From contig WTXD01000009.1 in assembly GCA_022496205.1 (NCBI GenBank), positions 186,001 to 250,000 on the forward strand: a DNA stretch of 64,000 nucleotides. Reading direction: 5' to 3'. Position 1 is the stretch's first letter; the number at the start of each line of letters is the position of its first letter. This stretch comes from Gloeopeniophorella convolvens (taxonomy: Eukaryota; Basidiomycota; Agaricomycetes; Russulales). Positions 21,840 to 33,585 of the stretch are shown here, one piece after another. The translations under genes and the position numbers were made by a program. The notes under the pieces are model-generated. The model searched no databases, was not told the origin of the DNA, and saw only the letters and a list, made by a program, of their open reading frames with translations.

Positions 21840-24222
21840 ATGGCCGGTTCAAAATTAAAGAAACGTGCATCCTCTGACATTCCTTCCTCTCCTCAGCTCA
21901 AACCCACGCGTTCTCCATCCTCTCCTGAACCAAAACCACGAAGTCTTAAGGAGCCATATCCAATGCCGAGTAGCAATCCTGCTAGCCAATATACCCTCAT
22001 GGAGAAGCTGGGTACGGGGAGCTTTGGGACGGTGTACAAGGCTATGCACAACGAGACGAGGCAGATTGTAGCCATCAAACAAATCGGTGCGCCCTTCTTC
22101 GGCCAGCCCTTCCCATAGCGAGCTAAAGTCGCTTCTTTGTTCGTGCTAACTAACAGACCTCGAGGACTCGGATGATGACATTTCTGAGATTCAACAGGAG
22201 ATCGCGAACCTGGCCCAACACGAGTCGGAATATGTCACTCGCTATTACGGCTCCTTTGTCGTCAACTACAAGCTTTGGATTGTCATGGAATACCTGGCCG
22301 GCGGCTCCTGCCTCGATCTGCTCAAGCCAGGCGTCTTTTCAGAAGCCCACATTGCCGTCATCTGCCGCGAGCTCCTCCTGGGCCTCGAGTACCTGCACGA
22401 CGAGGGTACCATCCACCGTGATATCAAGGCTGCGAATGTACTCCTCTCCGCGTCAGGCAAGGTCAAACTGGCAGATTTTGGCGTCGCCGCCCAGTTGACA
22501 AATACACTCCGCCACACCTTTGTCGGAACGCCATTCTGGATGGCGCCCGAGGTCATACGGCAGGCCGGCTATGACGCGAAAGCAGACATGTGGAGTCTGG
22601 GTATCACTGCAATTGAAATGGCGAAGGGAGAGCCGCCACTGGCTGAATATCACCCAATGCGCGTCCTGTTTTTGATTCCGAAAGCGAAGCCCCCTGTGTT
22701 GGAAGGCCCCTTCTCGCTAGCGTTCAAGGACTTCGTTTCACAATGTTTGACCAAAGATCCTGCGCTGGTATGCTCATCCGACGTGGATAGATGAATAAGT
22801 CGCTAACATTCATACCAGCGCCCGACGGCAAAGGAGCTCCTCCAACACCGCTTCATACGGAATGCGCGCAAAACATCATATCTCACTGAGTTGATCGAAC
22901 GTTACCAGGACTACCGCGCCCGTTCACCCTCACGAGGTGGCCAGGCTGCTCAACCCTCGGTTCGGAATAGTATCGCGTCGTGGGATAATGGAACCATCAA
23001 GAGCGATTGGAACTTTGACACCATCAAGTCCACGGCGGCCATGGGCTCGTTCAGAAGCATGGCTAAGGATCTGATGCCACCCGGCATGATTCCTGATGAA
23101 GATGAGGAAGGGGCTTCAGTGTTCGAGACCGCTGAAGATGGTGAATCGCTCGACACGAGTGCTGCAACAAAAGGCAGCGACATTCCCCTCGCCTCAGCAC
23201 TTGGCTCGAGTCTCCAGGCAGCGCACTCGACTGTCATCATACGATCACCACCATCATCGCCGCACGAGGACGCTATATCGTTGGAAGAGGCCGCACCTTC
23301 CGACGCCGAGCGACCAAGAACGCCCGAACGAAATACCAACGTGGATCTCGGCGATCCACCGGCATACGTCCGTACCCCGCGGCGCTCGTCCTATGCCGCG
23401 CGCACTGCGCCGAATGGCACTATTGTGCGAGAGGCAGACCTGGGAACCGGCATTGACACCATCCGGCCCGTGAAGAAACTTGACGCCATGGGCTCCCTGA
23501 GGCTGTCTTCGGAATATGTGGGGAGCATGCGCTCGCGCGAAGGCAGCAGCGCCGGCTCGTCTCCATCTTCGCCGACATCCCCGGCCAAGGATAAGTCGTC
23601 CGCACACAGGCGCGCGGCCAGCGACGCGGCAAAGGCGGGCCGGTCGCTAATCGACGATGTCGTTCTCCCCACCTTGCAGAAGGTAAAGCTTCCTGGTGGC
23701 CTTGTATACCCGTTGTGAACGCTGGTTTGGCTGACTGATGGCTGTACGGCAGTCAATCACGGACGACATGGACGCGCGCGAGATTGAGTCGCTGAGCATG
23801 CTCTCGCGGGGCTTCCAAGAGCTCAGAGACGTAAACCCGGAGCTCTCATACAACGTGATTCTTGACATCCTTGCAGGGTTGAACGAGTATGCCGTCGCGT
23901 TTTTTTCGCCCTTCCTTCCCAGCTGCTGATTTACTATTCGCTGCTCTGTCCTAGGAACACCGCTGTGCGGCAACACGTGCAGACCTCGCGGGGGCTCTTC
24001 CCCCACCGCCGCGTCACGCGCAAGAGCGAGATGACGAACCGCGGGCTCGTGGTGACCGAAGTCGTCGAGGACGTCGCCGGGCCCTCCGGCACGGCCGCAG
24101 CGCCCGCGGAAGAAGACAGCACCCCAGACGCATCGCCGGTGAAACGCTCGCCGATTGCAGAGCTGCTCTACATGCGCTGGCTCGAAGGTCTCAAGATCAA
24201 GTGGCCGAGCATATTGTCGTGA
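21840..24222 (+). CDS. GCK-III Ste20-family protein kinase (Kic1/Nak1/Sid1-like)
   Basis: Exons 21840-22086, 22157-22767, 22819-23682, 23753-23886 and 23955-24222 give 707 residues. The kinase domain spans roughly residues 50-310: [10 protein letters not shown] glycine loop, VAIK lysine near residue 80, [11 protein letters not shown] near 168, DFG near 188, and [19 protein letters not shown] and [16 protein letters not shown] are hallmarks of the MST3/4-STK25 group. The tail has a Ser-rich linker and a folded carboxyl end, the likely site for a Mob/Cab39-type or Hym1-type adaptor. In fungi such kinases act upstream of Ndr/LATS kinases in the morphogenesis (RAM/MOR) or septation pathway. Which branch applies is not decidable from this sequence. 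Confidence 0.95.
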
Positions 24223-25427
24223 TCCGCGTCGGGCCGCGCGCCCCGCGCACTCGGCCCGTCTCGGCCGCGCTGTGGCCGCCGCGCTTGCTGTGTGCGTGCG
24301 CGCAAACTTTCTTCCCCCCCTGCGCTCCCTCTTTTTCGCGCTAGAACCCCGTCTCGGCCCCTCGTCGCGTTTCGCGGACAGTCTACGCCGCGTCGCGACT
24401 TCTCGTCTTCATTTTCTCCCTGATGATGCTACGTTCTATATTGCCCACCTACCCACCGGACTTCGTTCGTCATGCTACCGTACGCGCCCCTGCTCTATTT
24501 TGTACTAGCCTATTTCCCGCGACAGCCCGCTTCCTTTGTCTCGTTCTTCGCCAGGTACAGCGCCCTTGCGCCCCCCAGCGTCCAACTTGGACCTCGCCGC
24601 TTCCGCGTACGATCCGCGCGCTGTATTGCATATTTGACCTCATATTCTGTTTACGAGTCTTACGAACCAACCACGAACACGTAGTTACTATCGCAGCGCC
24701 GCCTCGAATGGTTGTTGGAGTATTCTTGTAGTAACCCGAGGTGCACTCCCCGGTCGTCGATGAATGGAACGAATGAGCAATGACACTGTTTCGCGCGAGC
24801 TGCGGATTTAGGAGCGGGCAGAGTTGATTCGAAGACGTAATGTGGATGTGCAGCATGCGCGGGGGATACTTCAATGCCTTCTGGTCCGCCGTTCTATGGT
24901 AACGCCCTCAGTTGCTGGTTCTATTTCTGGCAACATTGATCCTTCGTTTGGTCTAATATCGACGGTGGCGGTGGCGGCGAGAGGCGCTGTCTGGGGTTCT
25001 CGGCTCTGACCCGGGAAGTTGAAAGATCAAAGAACTAGCAAGCGAACTGTATGTCTGTCGGATAACGTTTACGCCATCCAGACGTGGCATGCGCTTCATT
25101 AGTCTCTGAAGTGTAACGATACAGTAAAGCCACCATCGTCCGCAGACCAAATGCGGCGTATGCGTGAAAGTCCGTCAAAGTCCAAGAAGTGTCCAGCGAA
25201 TCCAGTAGGTAAGGCAGGATACGCGTAGGTAGGGACACGATGATTCGTATCAAAAGTGTCCAAAGAGAAGGGGGTGCTCAGACAAAGCGATTCTACGTGA
25301 CTCAAAGACAGGGGTACGAGATCAGAGTGTTCGAAAAGCGAGATAAAGATGGCGAATGCGATCAGCAATGTCGTGAGAGTTCGAAGAGATGCCACGCGAT
25401 GAACGAAAATAGAGGAGTGCAGCAAGA
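24223..25427. other. intergenic spacer
   Basis: This convergent spacer lies between the kinase (plus) and the first chitin deacetylase (minus). I see no gene. A hydrophobic minus-strand frame (25425-25099) lacks an ATG and is probably 3' untranslated sequence. Confidence 0.5.
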
Positions 25428-26982
25428 CTAAACGAGGCAGAGACCAACCAAGAGCCCCAACGCGCTTGTCGACAGCGTCAAGATGATCGAAGAAGGCTTG
25501 AAGGTGGGCGCGCCGCTGCTCTTCTTGACGCTGTTGTCTGGCGCTGAGCTCGTGCTAGCGCTACTTCCAGAAGCACTCGTCTGTACCGCGTTGTTCGGGG
25601 TTGCACTCGACGAGCTGGTGGGAACGAGCCCTGCACCACCATTGCCGCCGGCTGTAAGAGCTACACTGTTGACCGGGCTCGTGGAATCCTGAGCGTTCTG
25701 GTACGCGCCCTGACCATCCAACTCGGCCACGGACTTCAGAGTCCAGTTGTATTGCTTCATTAGGGGGAAACCCGCCTGAAATGCCGCCACAGATCCCGTC
25801 GACAGTTCGTGCTCCAAGATGATGAGGCCGGGAGTCTTGGGTCCTGAGATAGTAGAAAGTAAAAAGTCAGCCACCGCGAATTATGGGCGAGGCTGGGGTA
25901 TGCATACCAGACAGCCACTTCTGGAAGTTGCTTTGGATAGCCTGGGGGTTAGTTCCTCCAGACTCTCCAAGGCTCCAGTCATTGGTGCTATGATTTCGTC
26001 AGTACCGCGAAGGGGGAATACGGACACTGGTACGCACTCCTGGTTCCAAACCACAGTCGTCAGCCCAAAGACCTCCTTGGCGATGGCAGTTACGCGCGTG
26101 TCGGTATCACCGTACGGGGGGCGCCAGAAACGTGCGAGCCTGCCTCCAGTAGAATTGTAGATAACCTGAAGAGTCCAGCCCAACTGAGCAACAACGTCTG
26201 CATTCGACAAGGTCGTCATGTATGGATGCGTCCATGTGTGCACAGCAATATCATCCTGGTTCTGAAAGGCGAGATTGAATTCCTTCCAGTTCTGGATAAT
26301 GTTGACGCCGATGTAAAAGTGGGTCGCTCTGATCTGGTTCTGCTGAAGGAACGCATACAGCTTATCGGATGGCTGTGGGGCGCACATACATTCACAATCA
26401 GCACATGTTTCAGACAAGCGTGAAGCAACGCCCGGAACCACAGGCGCCAGGCACGGACGTGAAGAGGACAAATATACTGACCGGAAGCGGGCCATCGTCG
26501 AAGCTGACGCCTAGGACGCCTGCAGGAGCGTCCCAGACCTGACCGGGAATGCGACAGCCATAGGTGCCAGAGCAGACCTGTGCGCTGCTGGGATTGAGGT
26601 TGCCGTAGGTCGGGTTGGCGCCGGGCGAGCTCTGCTTGGATGGTGCGATGTTGGGTATCTTGCCGGCTTGTACGGCAGTGTTGAGCGCGTCCTTCCAAGC
26701 CTGGGGCATGTTGTTGGAGTTCGGGGTGTCCGAGGGGTATGCAGCGGCCCAGGCAGGGGTTCCCACTTGAGGGAAACCCGAGGGGTCAGTGGGGGTGGCC
26801 GCCTGGCGCCTGAAGAGGGCATGGGCGTGGAAGCTATCATCATGGTACCATCGCGCGGGGAGGGAGCGCTGAGAGACATCGTCGTGTACGTGAGGTTCGG
26901 GAGCAGGGAGGGCGACGACCGAGAGGGACAGAGATAGGAAGGTGGCGGCCAGGGAGGACGAGAGGAGGAAATGGGAAAGCAT
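25428..26982 (-). CDS. chitin deacetylase (CE4), GPI-anchored, copy A
   Basis: The enzyme removes N-acetyl groups from chitin in the wall, giving chitosan. Exons 26982-26482, 26372-26038, 25987-25908 and 25843-25428 give 443 residues. The start was chosen at the ATG that yields a clean signal peptide (MLSHFLLSSS, then a hydrophobic run to VVALPAPE). The five NodB motifs are present: FDDGP near residue 162, HTWTHP, RPPYGD, the DTNDWS loop and LEHE. A Ser/Thr/Gly-rich stretch and a hydrophobic end form a GPI-addition signal. A TATA box stands about 62 bp ahead of the start. It is paralogous to copy B 1.3 kb upstream, with matching intron positions apart from one extra intron in copy B. Confidence 0.95.
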
Positions 26983-27043
26983 GACGGAGGAGAAAGGGGG
27001 GGAAAGGGCCGGCGGCAAGACATGGCAGAGTCAAGTTGTCTGT

Positions 27044-27050
27044 TTATAAA
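27044..27050 (-). promoter_or_regulatory. TATA box of chitin deacetylase copy A
   Basis: TTTATAAA is palindromic and lies about 62 bp upstream of the ATG at 26982. The distance would give a short leader. Confidence 0.5.
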
Positions 27051-27059
27051 CGGGCGAGA

Positions 27060-28236
27060 GAGCCAGAAAGCGGGAACGAGTGTCCGCCAGAGAAAATGCA
27101 AAAGGACGGCGCAGAGGCGAGCTGTTAGAGATCTGGAGATGACGCGCAGAGCTGGACAAGGAAATGGACGGCCTGCATCCAGCCGCGCATCCAGATTGCG
27201 CGCCCCGCCCGTCCCTTTCTGGTTAGCGGCCTGTCATTCCCCCTCCCCCCCCCCCCCCGGCCGCGAACGTGCCACGCACACCCCATCATCGCCAATTTCA
27301 GTCTGCGCCTGCGGGTCCGCGCACGGGATGCCCCGCGAGGGGGAGGCCGTGACAACACTCACCGGCACCTGGCCCAACGGCATTTGCAGCGAGGCCGTTT
27401 CGCGCGGAAGCAAGAGCCAACAGGCGCGGGCCCGCATGGCCGAAGACGAATTAACGCCGCGATCCGTTCCGGCCCACCGGATCCCACCCCGGGATCTAGA
27501 GATCTCCCGTACTCTTGGGCGCACGCAGCTCGAGCAAGGCATTTTGCATCTGCGCACCGCCTCTTCCACCTGACTTGCACCTCACGTGAAAGCAGATCGT
27601 TCAGTCTCCTATATTTCAACCGAATGACACCCATCACTAGCTGTGGTCAACACGTACCACTGATACTACCCGCGTACCCTTCAACCGCGGCTTACAACTG
27701 CCGCTGCACAACCACACCAGCGTCCTGAAACTTCTCCATATGGTCGTTTCGAATGCAAACGAAGTTTAACGCACAGATAAGCCGGCGGCTGTCACTCAGC
27801 TTGCTCAGGTCCAGCATTTCGGAGCGGCTTGCCGTGCCGCCGTCTGTGGGGCCGCGGTGAAACACGATCGCCCGTTGAAGCATCCCCAGGACCGAAAACG
27901 TTCTGAATTCAACACAGCGTAGTTGCTTCAGAGTGTAGTGACCACAGAGAAAGAGCGTAGTTATAAAGGAGTGACGACAGCGGGGAACCAGGGAACAGTA
28001 ATCCTTGTAATAACATCTTAGGGAGTAAGGAAGCGGTCTCGTTCGACCTAACAACAAATTGCTGATGAACACCGGGGACAATGTCCATGCTGTCAATGTC
28101 CGTGTGCGATACAGTTCGAGAGGTGTGCTTCAAAGTAGATAGGCGGAGAAAACATTCCTCGAGACCCAAACAAAGCAAAAATTATGAACCCTTTAACATA
28201 GCGAAACCCAGAGATCGGTCCTTGCTGATTGACAAT
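27060..28236. other. spacer between the two chitin deacetylases
   Basis: No gene is seen. The stretch holds the promoter of copy A and the 3' flank of copy B. A 14-C run lies at 27245-27258, opposite a G-run on the coding strand of copy A. Confidence 0.55.
27245..27258 (+). repeat. poly-C tract (14 bases)
   Basis: An uninterrupted run of 14 C follows CCCT and sits about 260 bp upstream of the start of chitin deacetylase copy A. Confidence 0.85.
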
Positions 28237-29924
28237 CTAGAGCATTGGCGCGGATAAGCCCATGAGCACGGATGCAGCCAGTGCGAACGTGGTCAGAGGT
28301 GACATCGAGTCAGCGCCATTCGAGGCCCCGCCCTTGACCTGGTTGTTCGGGGCCGACGAGTTTGTAAACCCGACGAGGACGACGAGTTGGTAGGCGTGCT
28401 CGAGTGGCTCGTCGAGGAAGGGGTGCCTGTCGAGCTGGTGCTCGTAGACGATGAGTTCCCAGGAGCTGCAGAACCGCTAGATGCATTGCCGACGTTGGCG
28501 AGAATATCAGCGGGCGTCACGGCGCCAGTTGTTCCCTGCGAGTTCTGGTACGGGGTGTTAGTACCGTCCAGCTGCGCGACAGAGACTGGCTTCCAGTTGT
28601 TGGCGGCAATCAGAGGGAAATTGGCGATGAAGGCCTGGACGGTGAAATTCGAAAGTTCGTGTTCTAGCATGATAAGACCAGGGGACTTGGGACCTAAACG
28701 TCGATCAGGAGTCGTATCCGAGCCATGTAGATGAGGGAATTACCAGTGAGCCACTTTTGTATGTTGGTGTTGACGCTGGCCGCAGTGGCCCCGCCGGGCT
28801 GCCCAACGCTCCAGTCCTCGGTGCTGTGAGTGGGGCAAGTTAAAAATGTAGACAGTGCCAGTAAAAAACACACTCACTCCTGGTTCCAGATGACGGTTGT
28901 CAGACCAAGAACTTCCTTCGCGATGGCAGAGACACGAATATCGGTATCGCCATACGGTGGACGCCAGTATCTTGGCACACGTCCACCGGTGGAGTTATGT
29001 ATAATCTCCATAGTCCAAGCGAGCTGAGCAACAACGTCCTCGTTCGAGAGTGTCGTCATGTGAGGGTGGGTCCAGGTGTGCACAGAAATGTCGTCCTGCA
29101 TGTTGAACGCGGTAAGGAACTCCTTTGCATTGTTGACAATGTTCACGCCAATGAAAAAGTGTGTCACTTTGAGGTTATTTTGCTGGAGGAAGGTGTAAAG
29201 CGCGTCCGACGTCTAGAAGCGAGAAAGAAGGTGCGTGAGAACGGTGTGCCGCCGGGGAAGAATCCGATAATGCCGGCATGCCTGGGGTTATCTCGCCCGT
29301 AGTGCGAGCCGCTCCCCGCAGGCCCATAACAAGGCATGACAGCATGTTGATGGTCCGGGCGCGACACTCACCGGAAGGGGGCCATCGTCAAAGCTGACAC
29401 CAATAACACCGTCTGGGGCATCCCAGATGTCTCCGGTGAGCCTGCACTTGTATGTGGCCGAGCAAACCTGGGGCGACAGAGGATCGAAACCCTGGGGGTA
29501 GACCGGGTTGCCATTGTTCGGGTCGGAGGTCGGGGGGATGTTCGGGATCTTGCCAGCCTGGACGGCGGCATTGAGAGCGTCCTTCCACTCTTGCGGCATG
29601 GCGTTCGCGTCGGGGGTGCTTGAAGGATATGCGGCAGCCCAGGCTAGGTGGTAAAAAAAGGTCACCGTTGAGCCGGAGATGTAGATACGATACGATGGCG
29701 GATGAGCACGTACTGGGGGAGCCAACCTGAGGATATGTCTGCCCATCAGTGGGGATGCCCGCCTGTCGACGGAACAGGCCGTGGATGGGGTGATCCCGGG
29801 GGTGATACCAGGTATCGGGGAGGGGGGCGTGGGCCTTGTGGGCATGTTCAAGGGGGCTCGCGCCGGGGTGACCAAAGACGGGGGCAACGGCGAGGAGGGA
29901 GAGGGAAATCCAGGAGAGAATCAT
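28237..29924 (-). CDS. chitin deacetylase (CE4), GPI-anchored, copy B, with an apparent one-base frameshift
   Basis: Exons 29924-29714, 29643-29372, 29212-28878, 28823-28744 and 28693-28237. The catalytic part is intact: signal peptide from MILSWISLSLLAVAPVFG, FDDGP, HTWTHP, RPPYGD, the EDWS loop and LEHE. Exons 3 and 4 have exactly the lengths of the matching exons in copy A (335 and 80). Near 28366-28371 the coding strand reads TCGTCGGGTTTAC, where one base is missing. In the annotated frame the protein ends in an unrelated Arg-rich tail. One frame over it continues as FTNSSAPNNQVKGG, matching SSAPDNSVKKSSG of copy A, and ends in a hydrophobic GPI signal. With one base added it has about 451 residues. 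Confidence 0.93.
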
Positions 29925-31093
29925 TGTCGGCCTTCAGGTCCTGGGGACCGCTTCCGGGAAAAAGAGAGAAAGAAGGCCGAAGCGGAGGGGGAGGGGGTGT
30001 TGTTGGGGGGAAGGAAGATAGGTCTGAGGCTGGCATGATTAAGGTGTGATATAAAAAAAAAAAAGGACAGCTGTATATCGAGGCTGTCAGGTGCATGCCC
30101 CTGTGCTCGATCCGCACGGAGGCCTGATCTGGCCTGGCTGTTTCCGGTCTGCAAGCCAGTGTGCACGTGGTACTCGCCAGCCGCCGCATTGTTTAGGCGA
30201 GATACGGCCAGAAATGCCCGACAACACCAAGACAACACTAATTCGCATGCCTTGTCAACGGTACAGTACGTGCCACGACGGAGCCCGCGGTCGCCGCGCC
30301 ACTCACCTCGTTCCTAGACATTTACTGTCAGCCATGGACGCATTCCAGCCCAACACAACTGCGTTTTCAAATGCATTATTGCATCGCTCCGTATCGTATG
30401 CCAGCGAACCGACCGTTTTGCCCACGGGGAAAGTCGAGGTACCGGAACCGCAACTGCGAGAGACTTAGCAAAATGAGATGGTGGCGCCAGCTGGCAACGA
30501 GACCCTTATTGTTTTCCGCGCTAAAAGCTGCGTATGACTCGGAGAGACACGCGTGAGAGAGCACGGCAAGGCCTGGCAAGGCTTACTTACCTTCCCCTCT
30601 TTATGATCGGACGATGCGCCGGCGACGAGAAGCTGTCTTCAGCCACTCAGGAAATTTCGTTGGGCGTTTATTTTTCTGCACATTTTCGGGGTTTCCCATG
30701 CCAAGCCGTCCCTAGTGCCAAGCATTTCCTTGGATCCCGCGCCCGGCCAGTTCCCGGTCCGGCTAAGTAGGCGCCCCACAACCGCAAAAGAATCAGCGCT
30801 CAGCGCCAGCATCACCAGAGCCATGGCTGCGTGGGTGGTCGCAACACCCAGTCACCAGGGAAATCTTACATCCTCTCGACTTCTATCACGTTTTGTCTGC
30901 GCTGGAGACAAGGCCTCAAGCTCAGGCGCCAAAAGTGCGCCACCCGGATCTTTGCGCGGGCACAACAGCCCATTACTGCGACCGTAACTCTGGACTTTCG
31001 AGAATCGTGAAAAGCTCGTCACCATAGGGTGTAAGTGCCCGCCGTGCCTACAAATACAGGACCCCCACTGCTGCGTTGTTAGGTGGAAGCTGA
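29925..31093. other. spacer between chitin deacetylase B and the MFS gene
   Basis: No gene is supported. A 12-A run at 30053-30064, preceded by TATA-like bases, lies about 130 bp upstream of the copy B start and may belong to its promoter. Confidence 0.5.
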
Positions 31094-33009
31094 CTAGATA
31101 AGATACCTGAAACCCTTGGGGCGGCCCGTTGCCTTCTCCTGCTCTTCTAGCTTCTGGTTCTGGCGAGCGAGCACCCGCCTGAAAATGAGACACATGACAA
31201 TGCACAGCCCATTGGTGGAGATGCAGATAGCGTAAGAATTGAGGTATGTTGGTCCCCAGAACTTTTGCCATACGTATCTAAGCGGACCATCGTTAATCCC
31301 CAAAGTAAGTTAGTTTGAAACAAGAAAGGAACGCACGAGCCGGCGACGTTACCGAGCTGCGAGAATGCGTTGACGAACGCAAGCGCAACGGCACGCTTCG
31401 ACGGTGGCCGAGCAAAGGTATTGGACGTCCACGCCAGGAAGCAAATGAAGCCGGCATACGACTGTGCCATCAGGAAGCTGCACTCATCCATTCGATCAAC
31501 ACCTAGAACGACTGGCCCGAGGATAAGCACATACAGGGCGACGTAGCGAGCGGCAAGCTTCATCGTCGCGGCGGCAATAATGAAGCCGACCAATCCGATG
31601 GCCAGCGGCACGACGATGTGGAAGCAACGCTCTCCGACCTTGTCAGAATGCCTGATATACTGCGATAAGCGGTCGACTTTCGACGTCGCTCTGGGCCACG
31701 TACCGACTAACTGCAAAGGCTACCAGCGTAGCGAAGATCCATGGAGGTGCGCAGAGCAGAAGTGTGATAGTAGACGAGTAGCCAAGGGTCGCCGTGAGGG
31801 TTGGGAAAAACGCGTTGAATGACAATGAAACGACCATGCTCGTGAGAGCAAGTGCGAGCCAATAGACGCGCCAGTCGCCCAAAGCCTCGAACAAGCCAGG
31901 GAAACGCGAGTCCTTATGTTCAGTCTCATCGCCATCACCTACGCCGACGTCCTCTCGCATGCGGACTTCGGTGAGCCGCATCTCTTCCGGTGACAGGAAG
32001 CGGTGGGAATTCCGAGGGAAGTCGGGCAGAATAAAGATGGCAATGACGGCAACGAAGATAGTCAAGGCGCCTTCAATGTAGAAAAGCCACCTGATAACGT
32101 TGTTAGAGTTCCGATCTTATGCTGGACACGTAATTGAACAGACCTCCATGCCGAATGACCCAACTTGCCCTGCATCCCACTCAGGATCCCGGATGCCATG
32201 AGGGTTCCAAAGCATTGCTGATGAGATTTCCGCAAGACAGAAGTGCGGTGCGAAGACCAAGCTCTGAGCGCTTGTACCATTTCGACAACAGGAACAAGGA
32301 GCCGGGGAAGAAGGCAGCCTCGACGAAGCCGAGGAAGAATCGGGTAAGGAGTGCTCCCGTAAAGTTGTTGGTTGCACCTAAAGCGGCAGATTGAACTCTA
32401 GGGAGTGCAGATGTAAGAGGTGCGGCGTACGGACCTGTCAGGCAGGATATCATGCCCCAAATCATCATGCAGATAGGAAGGTATAGGGAGGGTTTCCCGA
32501 TATAATTCAAGAACATGTTCCTGGGGGTAGTGATAAGGGACGGGCGAATTAGACAGCTGAGGGGGACTTACGAGGGTATTTGCATAAGAATGTAACCAAC
32601 ATATAGGATACTGAGGAGTGTGTTGAACTGTTGCCCTTTCAGATGTAGGTCTGCCTCGAATCCCTTCAAGCGAGCAGCACTGCGACGTGTCTTAACAGAA
32701 TCCCAGACCGAAAGCGACTCTGGACATACGAGGCATTATTGCGATCAATCTGCGGGGAGCGACGGTTCGACTGAGTCCGAGAAAACAGACAGGGATGCAA
32801 AGACGCACATAGTTCAGAATGTAGATCAGAATGAGTATAGACATGCGCATGTCAAGCTTGCGAAGGAGCTTGCGCTCAAGTTGGAGCCTCGCCTCGTGGC
32901 CACCAAACTCTGCATCGACGTCGAATGTGGAGGCGACGGGGTCGTGAACGTGGATCTCTTCGCTGACCTCATCGAAGGACTTTTTGGCGGATTTGATCGA
33001 GGAAGGCAT
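31094..33009 (-). CDS. MFS transporter, anion:cation symporter family (Dal5-like), with an apparent one-base frameshift
   Basis: The protein resembles fungal allantoate/nicotinate-type permeases and would import an organic anion across the plasma membrane. Exons: 33009-32809, 32749-32730, 32679-32572, 32520-32435, 32377-32144, 32090-31704, 31651-31337 and 31277-31094. The second exon is only 20 nt and encodes the core of YIDRNNAS, the family's signature after the first helix. Twelve membrane helices are expected over about 511 residues. At 32209-32211 the coding strand reads AATGCTTTGGAACC, where one T is missing: adding it gives SNAFGTLMASG, the usual family sequence. Without it a stop follows within ten codons. 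The substrate cannot be told. Confidence 0.93.
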
Positions 33010-33585
33010 GACGCTCGTTCCACACGTTTGGTAGCTGACCCGACAACTTTGGAGGGCACAGACTCGGAGAGCCGACGATGTACCAGACAAGTGACAGTCT
33101 GGTCAGAGTGGACTGGGAAGCAAAGCCACGAAACGGAGCGTGCCACGGGGGTTCCATGGGGTTTTATATGGTAGAAGGGATGGCATGGAGTGCTTCTCTG
33201 CACTTGTCATTTGTCGTGCGCTGCCGGGATGTCGCGGGATCCGTCCGCTGCGCCTCCTCAGCCAGGTAAGCGCTTCGCGATGCAATCCGGGTGTTCCACG
33301 AGGAACACCGTGACCGCAACATTCCACACAAATCACCGCGGTTCACCCGACTTGCCTTCCCCGCGTCACTCCAGGTCACTCCAGGTCGCCACCGATCGAC
33401 GTCAATCCATCTGTCGTCACGCCGCCGCCACTCAAGTACTCACATCTGCGAGCATTGGCCCGCTAGCTGCTGTCCTCTGTTGTTTTCGGAAATTTTGGAG
33501 ATATTGTTACAGTTCTGTCCCTGCGTTCATCGCCCTCCGCAAGCTTACTTACGATTGCCGCCCTGAATCCTGATCAGGCTTGATC
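33010..33585. promoter_or_regulatory. divergent promoter, MFS / AlaX genes
   Basis: This 576-bp region separates two divergent starts. It holds a perfect inverted repeat (GTGTTCC-ACGA-GGAACAC, about 33290-33307) and a directly repeated decamer GTCACTCCAG (33365-33384), either of which could be a factor-binding site. No TATA box is obvious. Confidence 0.4.

Noticed and set aside
25099..25425. Small hydrophobic protein on the minus strand
   Set aside because: It has no ATG start and lies directly after the stop of chitin deacetylase A, so it is most likely 3' untranslated sequence.
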